A program made the position numbers and the translations under genes. The notes beneath the pieces are model-generated. The model was not told the DNA's origin. It searched no databases and was given only the letters and a program-made list of their open reading frames with translations. A stretch of DNA of 46,460 nt from a virus, in the IMG/VR virus record IMGVR_UViG_3300046684_000128, positions 1 through 46,460 of that record; one strand, written 5' to 3'. Every line of letters begins with the position of its first letter. The first letter of the stretch is position 1. Positions 7,607 to 17,200 of the stretch are shown here, piece by piece.

Positions 7607-7849
7607 ATGCAACCATTCAAACGCGGCGACATCGTGCGCCAGCCTGTCGCGGGCACCGTCCGCTATGATTACTTCCACGTTGAATACGCGCACCCCGAGG
7701 GTGCCCTGGACGTGATCGACGACGCCACCGGCAAACCGGCCGGGCTCAGTGCGAATGCGGGCGGAGTCGAGCCGGCCACCATGGCGCAGCTCTTGGAAGA
7801 ACGCGAACGCCGTGCATTTCAGGTCAGCCACTTGCGGGAGGAAGTGTAA
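7607..7849 (+). CDS. Hypothetical protein (80 aa)
   Basis: Starts MQPFKRGDIVRQPVAGTVRY and has an SH3-like run of short strands (GDIVRQPVAGTV, VEYAHPEGALDVID) followed by a C-terminal helix rich in E and R. A Shine-Dalgarno ATCGGAGATAACT precedes ATG 7607. Its stop overlaps the next ATG (TAATG). No family recognised. Confidence 0.6.
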   Translation: MQPFKRGDIVRQPVAGTVRYDYFHVEYAHPEGALDVIDDATGKPAGLSANAGGVEPATMAQLLEERERRAFQVSHLREEV

Positions 7850-7989
7850 TGCGCATCGATCCACTGCCCCCGCCTACAGAAGACCCGGCGGCATACTTGG
7901 AGAGCCTGCCGCGCTTTGTAGCGCAACTAAACACCCTCGCTGAATCGCTTATTTCGGCCACGCGGCCACGGTCTGCCGGTGGCGAATAG
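7849..7989 (+). CDS. Small protein (46 aa) at the end of the rightward unit
   Basis: ATG 7849 overlaps the preceding stop and is preceded by GGGAGGAAGTG, a strong Shine-Dalgarno. The product is MRIDPLPPPTEDPAAYLESL followed by a helical segment and a short basic tail. The last 41 nt overlap, in the opposite direction, the end of the Rz1-like gene, so the two transcription units converge here with no visible terminator between them. Function unknown. Confidence 0.5.
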   Translation: MRIDPLPPPTEDPAAYLESLPRFVAQLNTLAESLISATRPRSAGGE

Positions 7990-8203
7990 CGCAGTCCCCG
8001 TACTTGCGGAACACGGTGCCGGATACCCATGACAGCAGCACGTCGAAGTCGTTGGTATCCGGGACCGCGCCTATCGGCTCACAGTCATTTGCCAGGTATT
8101 GGTCGAGCGATGGCTTGATCGACTGCGGCGGCACTTTCGGCGAGGTTGCGCACCCGGACAGCACCAGGGCGGCAATCAACAGGCAGTGCAGGGGCTTTCG
8201 CAT
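7949..8203 (-). CDS. Rz1: Outer-membrane spanin, Rz1-like lipoprotein
   Basis: An 84-residue lipoprotein. The signal MRKPLHCLLIAALVLSGC has a lipobox LSGC with the lipidated cysteine at residue 18. The mature part carries proline-rich PKVPPQSIKP and a C-terminal domain with two cysteines (NDCEPIG and YGDCAIRH), longer than classic lambda Rz1. The gene starts inside the Rz gene in another frame and extends past its end by 136 nt, the usual overlapping spanin layout. Together with Rz it should fuse inner and outer membranes at the end of lysis. Confidence 0.85.
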   Translation of the reverse strand: MRKPLHCLLIAALVLSGCATSPKVPPQSIKPSLDQYLANDCEPIGAVPDTNDFDVLLSWVSGTVFRKYGDCAIRHRQTVAAWPK

Positions 8204-8492
8204 TTTTATAACTCCGGTTCAGTGCATCCAGTTTCGCGCCCAGCGCGGACACGTCGACGTTGCCCGACTCGGCCGCGGCCTTGATCTTGCCGGCGGCGTC
8301 CGTCAGATCCTTAAGCGCGGCCTGCGACGCTTTCGAAACGTCCTCGGCCTGTTTCTGTTTGAGCTGGGCGAGCGACAGATTCAGCGCCGCAATCTCGCTT
8401 TTGTCCCACACGTGGACGCCGGCCGCACCCGCCACCAGGCCAACCACCAACGCGCCGGCCACGAACGGCCATTTCGGGACGAGGTTAAGCAT
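8085..8492 (-). CDS. Rz: Inner-membrane spanin, Rz-like
   Basis: A 135-residue protein with one N-terminal membrane anchor (about residues 9-28, WPFVAGALVVGLVAG) followed by a periplasmic coiled coil (SLAQLKQKQAEDVSKA and on to about residue 100) and a C-terminal ARPIPGK tail. This is the N-in, C-out topology of i-spanins. The Rz1-like gene overlaps its last 119 nt in a different frame. The start overlaps the end of the upstream lysozyme-like gene. Confidence 0.85.
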   Translation of the reverse strand: MLNLVPKWPFVAGALVVGLVAGAAGVHVWDKSEIAALNLSLAQLKQKQAEDVSKASQAALKDLTDAAGKIKAAAESGNVDVSALGAKLDALNRSYKNAKAPALPVDCRPGAVRVRNLAESAAAVDQAIARPIPGK

Positions 8493-8985
8493 ACGGCACC
8501 CCCACGGCCTCGGACGCGGCTTGCCAGTTCGCGGGCCAGTCCTGCGGGCGCGGTTGGCCTGGACGCCAGGCCGCGACGTACTGCGCCCACCCGCCGGCCG
8601 CCGTCATCGGCAACTTACTGGGCAAGGTGTAGACCAGCAGGCGCGCAGCGGCCGCGGCCACCACGTCCTGATATTGAATCGAGGCCCACAGTGCAGCCGG
8701 CGACGCCTCCACGTTGAACATTTCACACACGCGGGCCATGTCGACCGCCACGGCCGGGTGGGTCAGCACCCCGGCGCAACCGCCGCCCTTTTCGAACTGC
8801 CAGAACGACACCGCCGGCCCGGCCTCGGCACCGCCAACCACCTGGCGGCGATGACGCAAGCCGGATTCCTGGAGCGCGATGGCCAACAGGAAGCGGCGCG
8901 CGTCCACGGTGTCGGGGATACCCCGCGCGGCCAGCTCGGCAAGCGCGGGGATGATGGCGGTTTGGAGCAGGCGCGAAGGGGTCAT
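8485..8985 (-). CDS. Putative endolysin, lysozyme-like fold
   Basis: A 166-residue protein between the holin-like gene and Rz. The segment RRFLLAIALQESGLRHRRQVVGG places a candidate catalytic glutamate at residue 40 in the LLAxALQES context seen in transglycosylase or lysozyme-like folds. SFWQFEKGGGCAGVL and the later helical part fit a family of uncharacterised phage proteins found in this position. No signal peptide or membrane segment, so export would depend on the holin. Muramidase or transglycosylase activity is inferred from context and the glutamate; no other endolysin candidate is visible in the genome. Confidence 0.65.
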   Translation of the reverse strand: MTPSRLLQTAIIPALAELAARGIPDTVDARRFLLAIALQESGLRHRRQVVGGAEAGPAVSFWQFEKGGGCAGVLTHPAVAVDMARVCEMFNVEASPAALWASIQYQDVVAAAAARLLVYTLPSKLPMTAAGGWAQYVAAWRPGQPRPQDWPANWQAASEAVGVPYA

Positions 8986-9434
8986 GAGGGGGTGCCGTCC
9001 TTGGGAGGGGTGATGTTGAATACTCGGCGCATGAAGTCGCGCAACCAGGGCATAGCGCCTTCCACCAGCGCGAAGTCCAGCAGCTTGCTACCGCCGTACC
9101 CTGCAATGGTGATGCACGCCGCCATGGCCCAAAAGTCCAGTTTGTCGATTGCGTTGGCGATAAAAAACGACAGCATGCCGGCGACAGCGGACGCCATTAT
9201 GTCTTTTACGATTTCTAGTGGGAGATTGCGCACCACGACATCGGGCCGTGATAACTTGGCCAAGGTGCTGGCCGCACCACCGATGATAGCCAGGCCGAAA
9301 ACGTATGCGGCCGCTTTAGCCGGGATCGCGTCCAAACCGTCCACGAATTTATTATCTGCAGCGTACGCCATGGCCGACCACGCAAGAGAAAGGTAGGCCC
9401 AAATGGCGTATTTTAGCTGCAGGCTTTTTGCCAC
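8982..9434 (-). CDS. Holin, LydA-like family
   Basis: A 150-residue membrane protein from GTG 9434, which has GGAG 8 nt upstream and overlaps the preceding stop; a longer in-frame ORF would run far into the preceding gene. It has about four hydrophobic segments (near residues 10-27, 42-60, 74-98 and 101-118) and the FVDGLDAIPAKAAAYVFGLAIIGG and SKLLDF stretches typical of the LydA holin family. Its place directly before the lysozyme-like gene and spanins fits a pore-former that sets lysis timing. Confidence 0.75.
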   Translation of the reverse strand: MAKSLQLKYAIWAYLSLAWSAMAYAADNKFVDGLDAIPAKAAAYVFGLAIIGGAASTLAKLSRPDVVVRNLPLEIVKDIMASAVAGMLSFFIANAIDKLDFWAMAACITIAGYGGSKLLDFALVEGAMPWLRDFMRRVFNITPPKDGTPS

Positions 9435-9871
9435 TGGAGGCTCCGTGATCGTAATTTCGCGTCGAAAAAAGCGATGGTGATGTTCTGGAAACTGTTCCAA
9501 TAGAAGAATACCACCAATGAAACAGCAGAGCCACGCATTTCCGCCACATAGGGTTGCGCGGCGTAGCAAAACGCGATAACGACAAACAGCATGTGGCGGT
9601 GTTCAAACGCTTTTTTCCATTTGACGCGGAAATGGCGGTGCCCAATTCGGATAAAGTCCGGCGACCAGTCGTTTATTAAAACGTCAAGAACCACCGCGAG
9701 ACCGGCGAGGGCCATTATCCGCAACAGAATACCGCCGTCCGTCGTGTGGGCAATCCGAAATAGCTTCGCGCCAGGATCCATAACAGAGTTGTACCAGGAC
9801 ACCATCGCATCGCCGCCGGCATACAATCGGCAAAGCGCCGGGAAATGGTCGTTAAGTCGTTGTCGGAACAT
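9413..9871 (-). CDS. Membrane protein of the lysis region, possible antiholin
   Basis: A 152-residue protein from ATG 9871, which has GGGGG 8 nt upstream; an alternative ATG at 9901 adds ten residues and also has GGGGG close by. About three hydrophobic stretches are visible (GILLRIMALAGLAVVLDVLI, MLFVVIAFCYAA, and SAVSLVVFFYW). It precedes and overlaps the LydA-like holin gene by 22 nt. A second holin or antiholin role is plausible from position only. Confidence 0.6.
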   Translation of the reverse strand: MFRQRLNDHFPALCRLYAGGDAMVSWYNSVMDPGAKLFRIAHTTDGGILLRIMALAGLAVVLDVLINDWSPDFIRIGHRHFRVKWKKAFEHRHMLFVVIAFCYAAQPYVAEMRGSAVSLVVFFYWNSFQNITIAFFDAKLRSRSLQWQKACS

Positions 9872-9978
9872 GGTAAAACCCCCGCTATTAGTTTTGCCCA
9901 TTATGCCCCCAACTCGGCGGGCTCTTGCGTGGGATAGGGTATGTGTACCATGTAGGACGATTCCTATAGATAAAACAA

Positions 9979-9997
9979 AGCCCCATTCTATGGGGCT
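9979..9997. terminator. Bidirectional terminator between tail and lysis genes
   Basis: AGCCCCAT and ATGGGGCT form a perfect 8-bp stem with a TCT loop. On the minus strand it is followed by TTTGTTTTA, so it should stop leftward transcription after the lipoprotein gene; on the plus strand it is followed by CTTTTA. The lysis genes would then need their own promoter in 9902-9978, where I see only a weak candidate (minus strand TTGTTT, 17 bp, CTACAT). Confidence 0.75.
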
Positions 9998-10019
9998 CTT
10001 TTACTTCGGTCAACTGGCG

Positions 10020-10589
10020 TTACTGATAGTACGAAATGGTTATCGAGCCGCCGGCCGGGATTACAAGATTATACGGTGCGCCAGGCGTCACCGCGACGTT
10101 ATTAAATGACGTGGACGAGGCGGGGCCGCCCGTACCGCCGGGGAATGTTTTGCCGAAGCCCGTTGCGCTGGATCCGGTAGTGGCGGGGTCCACCTCGTAA
10201 TGCGAAGTATCAGTAAAATCGTAGCAAGTCCACGTGTAGTTATAAACGCCGCCGTTGCCTTGGTACGGGGACTCCGCGGTGCAGTAGTTGGCCGGCGCGA
10301 TGCCGCTGTTGCCATACGTGGTGCCGCCATCCAGCGTCACAACCTGTCCGCCCAAGTCGTTGCGCCGATTGTAGATCGTAGTCTTCTTGGTGTAGTCCCG
10401 GACGAAATAGGAGAATTCCGGTTGGCCCGCCGCACCCTGGCCGGATACCAGCGCGAGAGTAGAAACGCCGGCCGGAATCGTGATGGTCTGCGACGTGTTA
10501 TAGGTGGTCGATACCAGGCTTTGAACACCGCCACACGCAGCCAGCGCCAGTAGTACGCTCATAATGACTATCCTTGATAGGTAACGCAT
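10020..10589 (-). CDS. Lipoprotein with glycine-rich beta domain
   Basis: A 189-residue protein. The ORF extends upstream, but ATG 10589 follows AAAGGAAAAATAAA and opens a lipoprotein signal, MRYLSRIVIMSVLLALAAC, with the lipidated cysteine at 19. The mature part is a beta-rich, Gly/Thr/Ser-rich domain (QTITIPAGVSTLALVSGQG and the terminal VIPAGGSITISYYQ), like the glycine-rich domains of phage tail-end proteins. Being secreted and lipidated, it is more likely a host surface factor, for example receptor masking or superinfection exclusion, than a virion part. That role is inference. Confidence 0.7.
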   Translation of the reverse strand: MRYLSRIVIMSVLLALAACGGVQSLVSTTYNTSQTITIPAGVSTLALVSGQGAAGQPEFSYFVRDYTKKTTIYNRRNDLGGQVVTLDGGTTYGNSGIAPANYCTAESPYQGNGGVYNYTWTCYDFTDTSHYEVDPATTGSSATGFGKTFPGGTGGPASSTSFNNVAVTPGAPYNLVIPAGGSITISYYQ

Positions 10590-10620
10590 TTTATTTTTCC
10601 TTTGGGAGGGTAAGGGATTT

Positions 10621-11508
10621 TTACCGCGCCACTTTTCCGTGGTCCGGCACGCCGGAGCGGCCCCACAATAATACGTTATCCTCGCCACTTGTGCGCAAAG
10701 TCGCGCCCTGATTTGTGTTAATCGATACGGTGCTTGTGTAGGTGCCATCGGCTTTCAACCACGAGACGGCCGCGAACATACTTACCGTCGCAGCGCCCAT
10801 GTTGGTCCCGATTATCCAGAACTCCCCGAGAGTGCCCGCGGCGGGCCAGTTGGCGATTTGGAGGGACAAACTTTGGCCCGCATAAGGCGCAAGGTTCCAC
10901 ACCAGGCAGTTGCCAGCCTTGTAATCCACCGACACCACGCCCCCGGAAGGGGACGGCGCAGTCTGCACCTTCTTGTCCGCGTTCCCTGTGTCGCCCTTGT
11001 CGCCGGCCTTGTCCAAGTAAATCATGAGGTCGTCATCGGCCACGAACGGCGATGCGACGCTGCCGGCGCGGGGGGCGACAACAAGGTTCAAGTACCCTGT
11101 ACCGGATCCCGACAGGACGTCAAAAATCAGCCACTTGGACGGGTCGTTGCGCTTCTGGATTCGCAAGCTCGCCTTTACGTTGCTGGTGCCCGTCAGAAGG
11201 CTCGCCAGCACGGCGGATATGTCGACGCCGGACCCGGTGATAGGGTCGAGCCGCAGCACCGTAGCGGTGTTCTGCACGGCCGATCCGAGCCGCAGTTTGC
11301 CGGCACCGGGGTCCGCGTCGGCGGTGGCGATATCGAATTTGTAGGAAAACGTATTCGCCCCGCCCGCGGCCAGGGTGGAAAGCTGGGCCAGGAACGCGTC
11401 GAGCTGCGCCGGAAGCGCCGCCATCCACCGAATGAACGTATCGAGCATGCCCGAGAAAGTGGACCGCGCGCCACGTTGCGGGATTGGTGGTGGTGGAGTA
11501 AAGGCCAT
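10621..11508 (-). CDS. Tail fibre-like structural protein
   Basis: A 295-residue protein. The N terminus (MAFTPPPPIPQRGARSTFSG, then a helix with ALPAQLDAFLAQL) resembles an attachment segment. The middle (FSYKFDIATADADPGAGKLR and the following SLRIQKRNDPSKWLIFDV) is a beta domain common in phage fibre proteins. A short collagen-like GDKGDTG follows near residue 170, and the last ~110 residues form another beta domain. Likely a trimeric host-binding fibre on the tail tip. Its start shares one base with the end of the spike gene. Confidence 0.75.
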   Translation of the reverse strand: MAFTPPPPIPQRGARSTFSGMLDTFIRWMAALPAQLDAFLAQLSTLAAGGANTFSYKFDIATADADPGAGKLRLGSAVQNTATVLRLDPITGSGVDISAVLASLLTGTSNVKASLRIQKRNDPSKWLIFDVLSGSGTGYLNLVVAPRAGSVASPFVADDDLMIYLDKAGDKGDTGNADKKVQTAPSPSGGVVSVDYKAGNCLVWNLAPYAGQSLSLQIANWPAAGTLGEFWIIGTNMGAATVSMFAAVSWLKADGTYTSTVSINTNQGATLRTSGEDNVLLWGRSGVPDHGKVAR

Positions 11509-14240
11509 TATATTAATCCTCGTACGGTCGCGTTCAAAGTAACAAAGGGGTACTCGGCCGGCGACATGCTGGCGCTAAGCAAACCGAATACCGTCATCCA
11601 TTCGTAAAACTGGGCTTGGCTACCGACCACCACCACCGGGACGCCGAGGACGTCCTTGACGGAGTCCAGCACCGCGCCCGCGTCCTCTTTATCCATCTTT
11701 ACGGAGATTCGCATGCCCGTGGAATTTGGGCGCTTTTTAATCGTGGTATTGCCGAACCCGTCTGGTTTAATCAGGCTGAAATCTTGCGGTTCCACCGTGG
11801 CGTCGCGTTGCGGAATGCCAGATGGTCGCATGTCGCCGATTGCGTACATGCCCAGTTTAACGGGGCCGCCCGACTTATTCAACGTCAACTTGATTTGCGC
11901 AGTGCCATACGGGTCAATTCCGGTACGAACAATTTGCGTCAACGGTTTAAAGCGGTCGAAAAAGTATTCGTAATAGTCCGTTGGGTCGCTGCCCTCCAAC
12001 GGCGCGGTGGGCTCGTTATACACCACGGTGCCGCCCGGCGCATCGAGCACCTGGACCGCGAAGCTATCGGCGTCGATACCGAAAAGCGAAAAGCCGTTGA
12101 ACTGGCCGGGGGTGAGGGTAATAACAAGTGGGCTCGCCGCCACCGTTGGGGTGCTCACCAGGCCGTCAAACATCGCGTATTTATTCGTGGGGCCGGAGTC
12201 CAACCACCACGTACCCACGCCGGCCGCGTTGAATTGATTCGAAATGTCAGAGGGTAGCCGGGCGGTGTTCGCGTCTTTGAGGCTTTCATAAACCCGATGC
12301 GTGCTTGCCATGTAGACGCGCTGCCCGGTGCTATACGTCGCGCCCACGTTCCACAGAGGTGCGCTGTCCTCCGGCATTTCGACACCCCCCGCCGTGACGG
12401 ATTGGATCATCGTAACGCCGGGGCTGTCGCCGTAGGTTATGTCGATAGGTACAAGGATGCTTACCGCATCGCCGTATTCGTTAGCCAGCGCCTCGTTGCT
12501 GCCCCCGCCGACGTAGCCCAGCTCGGCGAAACTCTCGTACATGCCGACGCTCGGCGGGTTCTTGAAGGGCGCGCCGCTGTAGTCGTTATACGTGCCCAAG
12601 TAAAGGCCCGCACCAATAGCGCCCGAGGTCAGCCCAAGTTTATTATCCACGTCAAGCTGCGGGTCGTATTCGTAATCGTTCACCCCGGTGTACCCGAGCG
12701 CCGAGAACAGCGGCACCCCGTTGGCGTCCACATCGCTGTTGGAGTATTTCACCATGCCCGGCGACGAGGAGTAGAAAACGTTGTTGCTCGCGCGGGTGAA
12801 CCCGGCCGGCAGCGAAATAGGGTGCTGGACGTTCAGGAAAATATTATTCGCTTTATCCAGAATGTTGGCGTTGTTGCCCGCTTCCGAGATACCGCATTTC
12901 GCGTTCTTGAAAATGTTGTTTGCGCAGATAGACGGGTTGCCGATGTGCGCAGCAAAAGCGCATTCTGCGATAAAAGCCGTTTGCAGGGTGCCGCTTGCCC
13001 GGCGGTTCTTGATCGCTGCGGTGCAGTTGTTTTCAAAGTAGTTACCGACGATCTTATGCGCGCCGGTCATGGTGCCGGTTCCGCCGTACTGCTGCAGGCC
13101 GTTGCCCTCGTTGAACGCTATGTAGTTGCCCCACACGTAGCATGTGTCGGTGCCATCGTCCAAGCCGATGCCGCAGCCCTCGCTGCCGTTGTCGGACGGG
13201 CCGCCCCAGTTCTTGGCATAAGTCGCGGTGTTATTATAAATCTCGTGTCCGCCGTTCTGGCCCTGGCCGCCGGACGACGAAATCTCAATGCCCCGACCGT
13301 AATACGACGAGGTGGCCAGGTTCGACCCTGCATAGCTGACGTTGTTACGGCCGATCTTGCAATCTCGCGTGCCGCCGGGGAAGTGGATACCGAACATGTA
13401 GCAATATTGGACGTTGTTATCCAGCACCTCCACCCCGGTGATGATGCCCCCGCCGCCGTTCACGAAGATGCCGACGAACGCGCCAGGGAACGTGTTGCGG
13501 TAAATTTTGGCGTTCGGGCACCGGCCGGCGCGAATACCCATCGCGGTGGGATTTACCTGTTTCTCGACGCCGCCAGCAGGCCGCCCGAGGTTATCAAGCA
13601 TTACTAGGTTGGTGAGGGTGTAGGACGCGCTGGTGGTCTCGCACCGCGCCATGTGCGAGTTGGTGCCCCCGCCGCCCTTGTGGTTAAACACGTTGCCGAG
13701 CACCTGGACGTTGTCGATATTGGCGCTGTCCGCGCTGATGGTCAGCAGGTTGTTATTGTTCGCGTTCGTATGCGAAACGCCGTTCAGCTCGCAATCGCGC
13801 ACCATGAGGTTGCTACGGTTGTACGCCTGGATGCAGCCCACATTCGTATCGATCCGGACCCGCGCCACGGTGGAGTCGCTGCCGAGATAGAGCATGGACG
13901 TATCGTTGGCCACCGTCAGGGTGCCGCGAATGTCCAGGTCGAAGACATCGACGTAATCCTTGTTCGTGCTGCTGTACGTCGCCGCGGGCGTCGTGCGGTT
14001 GATGATCGGCTTCGGCAAGGCGCTGTTGTCCGAGCCGTCCGCATTGGCGTAGGCTTCAAACACGATGTGGGCCGAGGCGGTGCCGGGCACGGTAGCCCAC
14101 TCATTGCCGGTGTAGGTGCTGCCGCGCAGGAAGCGCACGCGGTCGCCCGCGGCAAGGGTTGGGATTGTCTTCTTCGGGGACGCGGGGGTGCCCGCCCCCG
14201 TGTTGTCCGCCGCGCCGCCGTTGATGTAATAAATCGTCAT
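11508..14240 (-). CDS. Tail spike: beta-helix fused to tail domain
   Basis: A 910-residue protein directly after the tape measure gene. Residues ~1-560 form a right-handed parallel beta-helix: MTIYYINGGAADNTGAGTPA at the start, then many N-rich turns (NNNLLTI, YNNTATY, ENNCTAAIKN). This architecture is used by pectate-lyase-like depolymerases. Residues ~630-910 (ALWNVGATYSTGQRVYMAS, SGPTNKYAMFDG, PTDYYEYFFDRF, TTIKKRPNST) match a tail-end domain found alone or as the main body in other phage tail proteins. The C-terminal part is probably the virion anchor and the helix the receptor- or polysaccharide-active part, an order reversed from most spikes. No catalytic residues can be assigned by eye. 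Confidence 0.75.
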   Translation of the reverse strand: MTIYYINGGAADNTGAGTPASPKKTIPTLAAGDRVRFLRGSTYTGNEWATVPGTASAHIVFEAYANADGSDNSALPKPIINRTTPAATYSSTNKDYVDVFDLDIRGTLTVANDTSMLYLGSDSTVARVRIDTNVGCIQAYNRSNLMVRDCELNGVSHTNANNNNLLTISADSANIDNVQVLGNVFNHKGGGGTNSHMARCETTSASYTLTNLVMLDNLGRPAGGVEKQVNPTAMGIRAGRCPNAKIYRNTFPGAFVGIFVNGGGGIITGVEVLDNNVQYCYMFGIHFPGGTRDCKIGRNNVSYAGSNLATSSYYGRGIEISSSGGQGQNGGHEIYNNTATYAKNWGGPSDNGSEGCGIGLDDGTDTCYVWGNYIAFNEGNGLQQYGGTGTMTGAHKIVGNYFENNCTAAIKNRRASGTLQTAFIAECAFAAHIGNPSICANNIFKNAKCGISEAGNNANILDKANNIFLNVQHPISLPAGFTRASNNVFYSSSPGMVKYSNSDVDANGVPLFSALGYTGVNDYEYDPQLDVDNKLGLTSGAIGAGLYLGTYNDYSGAPFKNPPSVGMYESFAELGYVGGGSNEALANEYGDAVSILVPIDITYGDSPGVTMIQSVTAGGVEMPEDSAPLWNVGATYSTGQRVYMASTHRVYESLKDANTARLPSDISNQFNAAGVGTWWLDSGPTNKYAMFDGLVSTPTVAASPLVITLTPGQFNGFSLFGIDADSFAVQVLDAPGGTVVYNEPTAPLEGSDPTDYYEYFFDRFKPLTQIVRTGIDPYGTAQIKLTLNKSGGPVKLGMYAIGDMRPSGIPQRDATVEPQDFSLIKPDGFGNTTIKKRPNSTGMRISVKMDKEDAGAVLDSVKDVLGVPVVVVGSQAQFYEWMTVFGLLSASMSPAEYPFVTLNATVRGLI

Positions 14241-17200
14241 TTAGATGGCTTCCGTTGCGAGGGCGTTACCGCCGCCACTGACTTGGTTAAACTGCTGCGC
14301 GAACTGGCCCGTCGCCGTTGCGGTGTTGTTCATTGCCACCTCCACGGTGGCCATGCGCGCGTTGAGCGTTTGCAGCTCGGACAGCATTGCCGAACTGCCG
14401 GACATCGAGCCGGACGTTGTCGACTCGACCACGGGCGGCGACAGCATGCCTTGCAGCTCGGCCTGCGCGCCCTTGACGAAGTCCAGGTATTCTGACTGGT
14501 CGACCGCGTCGCCAAATGCCTTTTTCCAGAACGCAATACCGGCGGCATCGCCGTCGCGTCCGAGCACCTTACGATAGAGGTCTTCCACCGTGGTGATGCC
14601 TGCCGGGGCCGCATCGCTGGCGCTGGTTGGCGCGCCCTTCAACGCGTCGAGCGCAACGCGCACTGCGCGCACGGCGTCGACCACGGCCAACACCCCGGTG
14701 GCCACCCCGTTGATGGCGTCGAGTTCGGCCTGGGCGCTGGCCAGAATACCGTCGAGTCGCGCCAGCTCGGTATCGTGCGCTGCCTGCGCTGCCGCTTTCT
14801 GGTCCTGCAGCACCTGAAGTTGCATTTGCGCGGTGTTAAGCTGGCCATCGGTCAGCCCGCCCAGCGCTTCCAATTCCGAGTTGGTGCGGGCGACGGCGCG
14901 CTGGTAGTCCGCCGCCGAGCTGAAGCCGTCCGAAGAGTCTTGCGTGACGGCCGACAGCGCGTTGGCCAGGCTGTCGGCCGTTGGCAGGATGCCGCTTGCC
15001 TTGGCGATGGCCAGCGCTGCGCTAATCTCGGCGCGGCCGACGTCCGCCCGTGCGCCGTTGTCCAGGCCCGGCGCGGTGATGGCACCCTTGAGCGCCTTGG
15101 ACAAGTCCCCGGTGCGTGCGATGGTGTCGTTGACGCTGGCGATGCTGGTGTCCAGCTTGCCGAGCGTATCTTGCAACGCCGCGTCTACGCGTGCCTTCTC
15201 GGCCTCCACAGCGCGGCCCAGTGCCGACAGAGCACCGTCGGCGATACCGGACAGCGTAGAGCGGTTCGAATCGACTAGCGCGGCCTTGGCGTCCGCCAGA
15301 TCCTTGGCCGTTTGCGCGGCGGCATCGCTTACCCCTTTCAGGTAGTCGGCTACCGTCTTGAACTGCGGGGCCAGCGCCAGCAGACCGGCGTATTGTTTCG
15401 CGCCTTCCTCGGTGGCCACCTTGCCCGACGACACCAGGCCGTCCACCGCGGCCTTGAAATCCTCGGTGGTGGTCAAGCCTGCGAAGCCCAGTGCGGCAAG
15501 CGCATCGTGCAGCGGCTTTTGCATAAGCGCGACCCGGTCGCCCTCGGTGAGGAAGTTTTGATAGTAGTACGACGTTTGCGTGGCCAGTGCATCCAGGCCA
15601 CCGGCAAGCTCCAACAGGCGCTCGCGCGCCAGGATAGAAACGTTGCTCACCGTGCCGAATACCTTTTCGGTGGTGGTTCCCAGCATGGCTAGAATTTGGT
15701 CCACCCCAGTGGCGTTGACTGCCAAACGCTGCATGGTCTGTCCGGCGGTTTCGCCAGCGCGCATGAACAGATCCATACTTGGCAGCACCTCGCGCGCCAC
15801 GTTGTCGGCTACGCCGCTGAAAAAGTCCGCGATGGCTTTTTGGTTTGCGGCGTCGTCCTTGGTGAACTGGATAGTCAAGTCCTGCGCGCGGTTGGCGATG
15901 TCGTCGGCGTTCAGGCCCAGCGCCTTGGCGTACTGCGCGGTGCTGTCCTTGATGTTCTGGTACGTCGACACCAGGGCCGCGGCCATCTGCGGATCCACCG
16001 GCAACCTGTCGCTGCCGTGCTGGTCGCTGCGTAGCCACCCACCTTGTTTCGTCCAATCGGCGTAGTTGTTTGCGTCCAGCGAGCCGTTGCCGGAAATCCA
16101 TCCCGAGAGGGTGGAATTGCCGCTAAACTCTTTCGGCCCCATACCGAAAGCTTTTTTGCCGACATAGTAAATGGCCGCGGCAGCGGCGGCGTACGGCGCC
16201 GCTGCCGCCAGAGCACCGAGGCCCGACGACAACGCGCCCGCAATCTCCGGACCCACCACACTGGCGATGCTGTTGCCGATTTGCAGGCCCGCCGCCGAGG
16301 TGAGGCCCGAGCCCACGCCGGCACCGTTCAGTCCACCGGCCACGCTGCCCATGAAGCCTGAGCCCAAGCTGCCGGCCGCGGTCATGCCGCCCGATAGCGA
16401 GCTGTAGAGGTTGCCGAGGCTACCCGCAACACTGGTGCTCCCGCCCATCGAATTGGCAATACCCGCCGTAGCGGAAGCCCCGTCAAACGAAGCGCCCACG
16501 TTGATGATCCATTTCTTCAGGGTCATTTGATAGAGCCATTCGAAGAACAGATTCTTGCCGGTATCGCGCAGCCGCTTCCACATATCCGCGCCGCCGTCCC
16601 CGATGGACACGAACGTATCGTGCGCGGTTTGCTCGATAGTGCCCCAAAACTTTTGCTGTTCCTGCACCCGTTCGCGGGTCAGGCCGAGGTCGGCTTGCTT
16701 ACGCAGTTCCTCAGCCTGGGCGCGCAGGGCGTCGTTCACATCTTCGATAATGCCGATTTCAGCGCGGCGGTCCAGCGCGGCGGCGCGGTCGCGCAGGCGG
16801 GCGGCCGTCACCTCGGCCAATTGCATGCCGGTCAAACCGAGGGCGTCGATTTCGTCTTGCAAATCGCGCGTGGCTTGTTGCTGGGTGAGGCTTTCCTGTT
16901 GCGCGGCCTCGATCAAATCGGCCTTGTGCGTGATGGCTTCGCGGTAGCTCTTTTGCTCTTGCTCGAAAATAGCTTCGTCGTTGCGCAGCTTTTTTGCGTC
17001 AATCGCCTTATCGGCCGCCGCAATCTGGCCGTTGAGGTCGGCGATTTTCTGTTTGTTGTCTATGTGCTGTTTTTCCAACACAAGTTGCGCCGCCAGCGCC
17101 TTGCGGGATTGCTCCAGGGTATCCAGTTCCAACGCGCCTTTCTTGGCGATGGCGTCGGCGTCGTTCATCTGGCCAGTGCGGTTCAAGAACGCGACGCGTT

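Noticed and set aside
9902-9978. Promoter for the lysis cassette
   Set aside because: A minus-strand TTGTTT with CTACAT 17 bp later is only a partial match, so it is not listed as a feature.
12297-13607. 436-residue plus-strand ORF
   Set aside because: Antisense to the beta-helix spike gene; shadow frame with odd R/V/H-rich composition.
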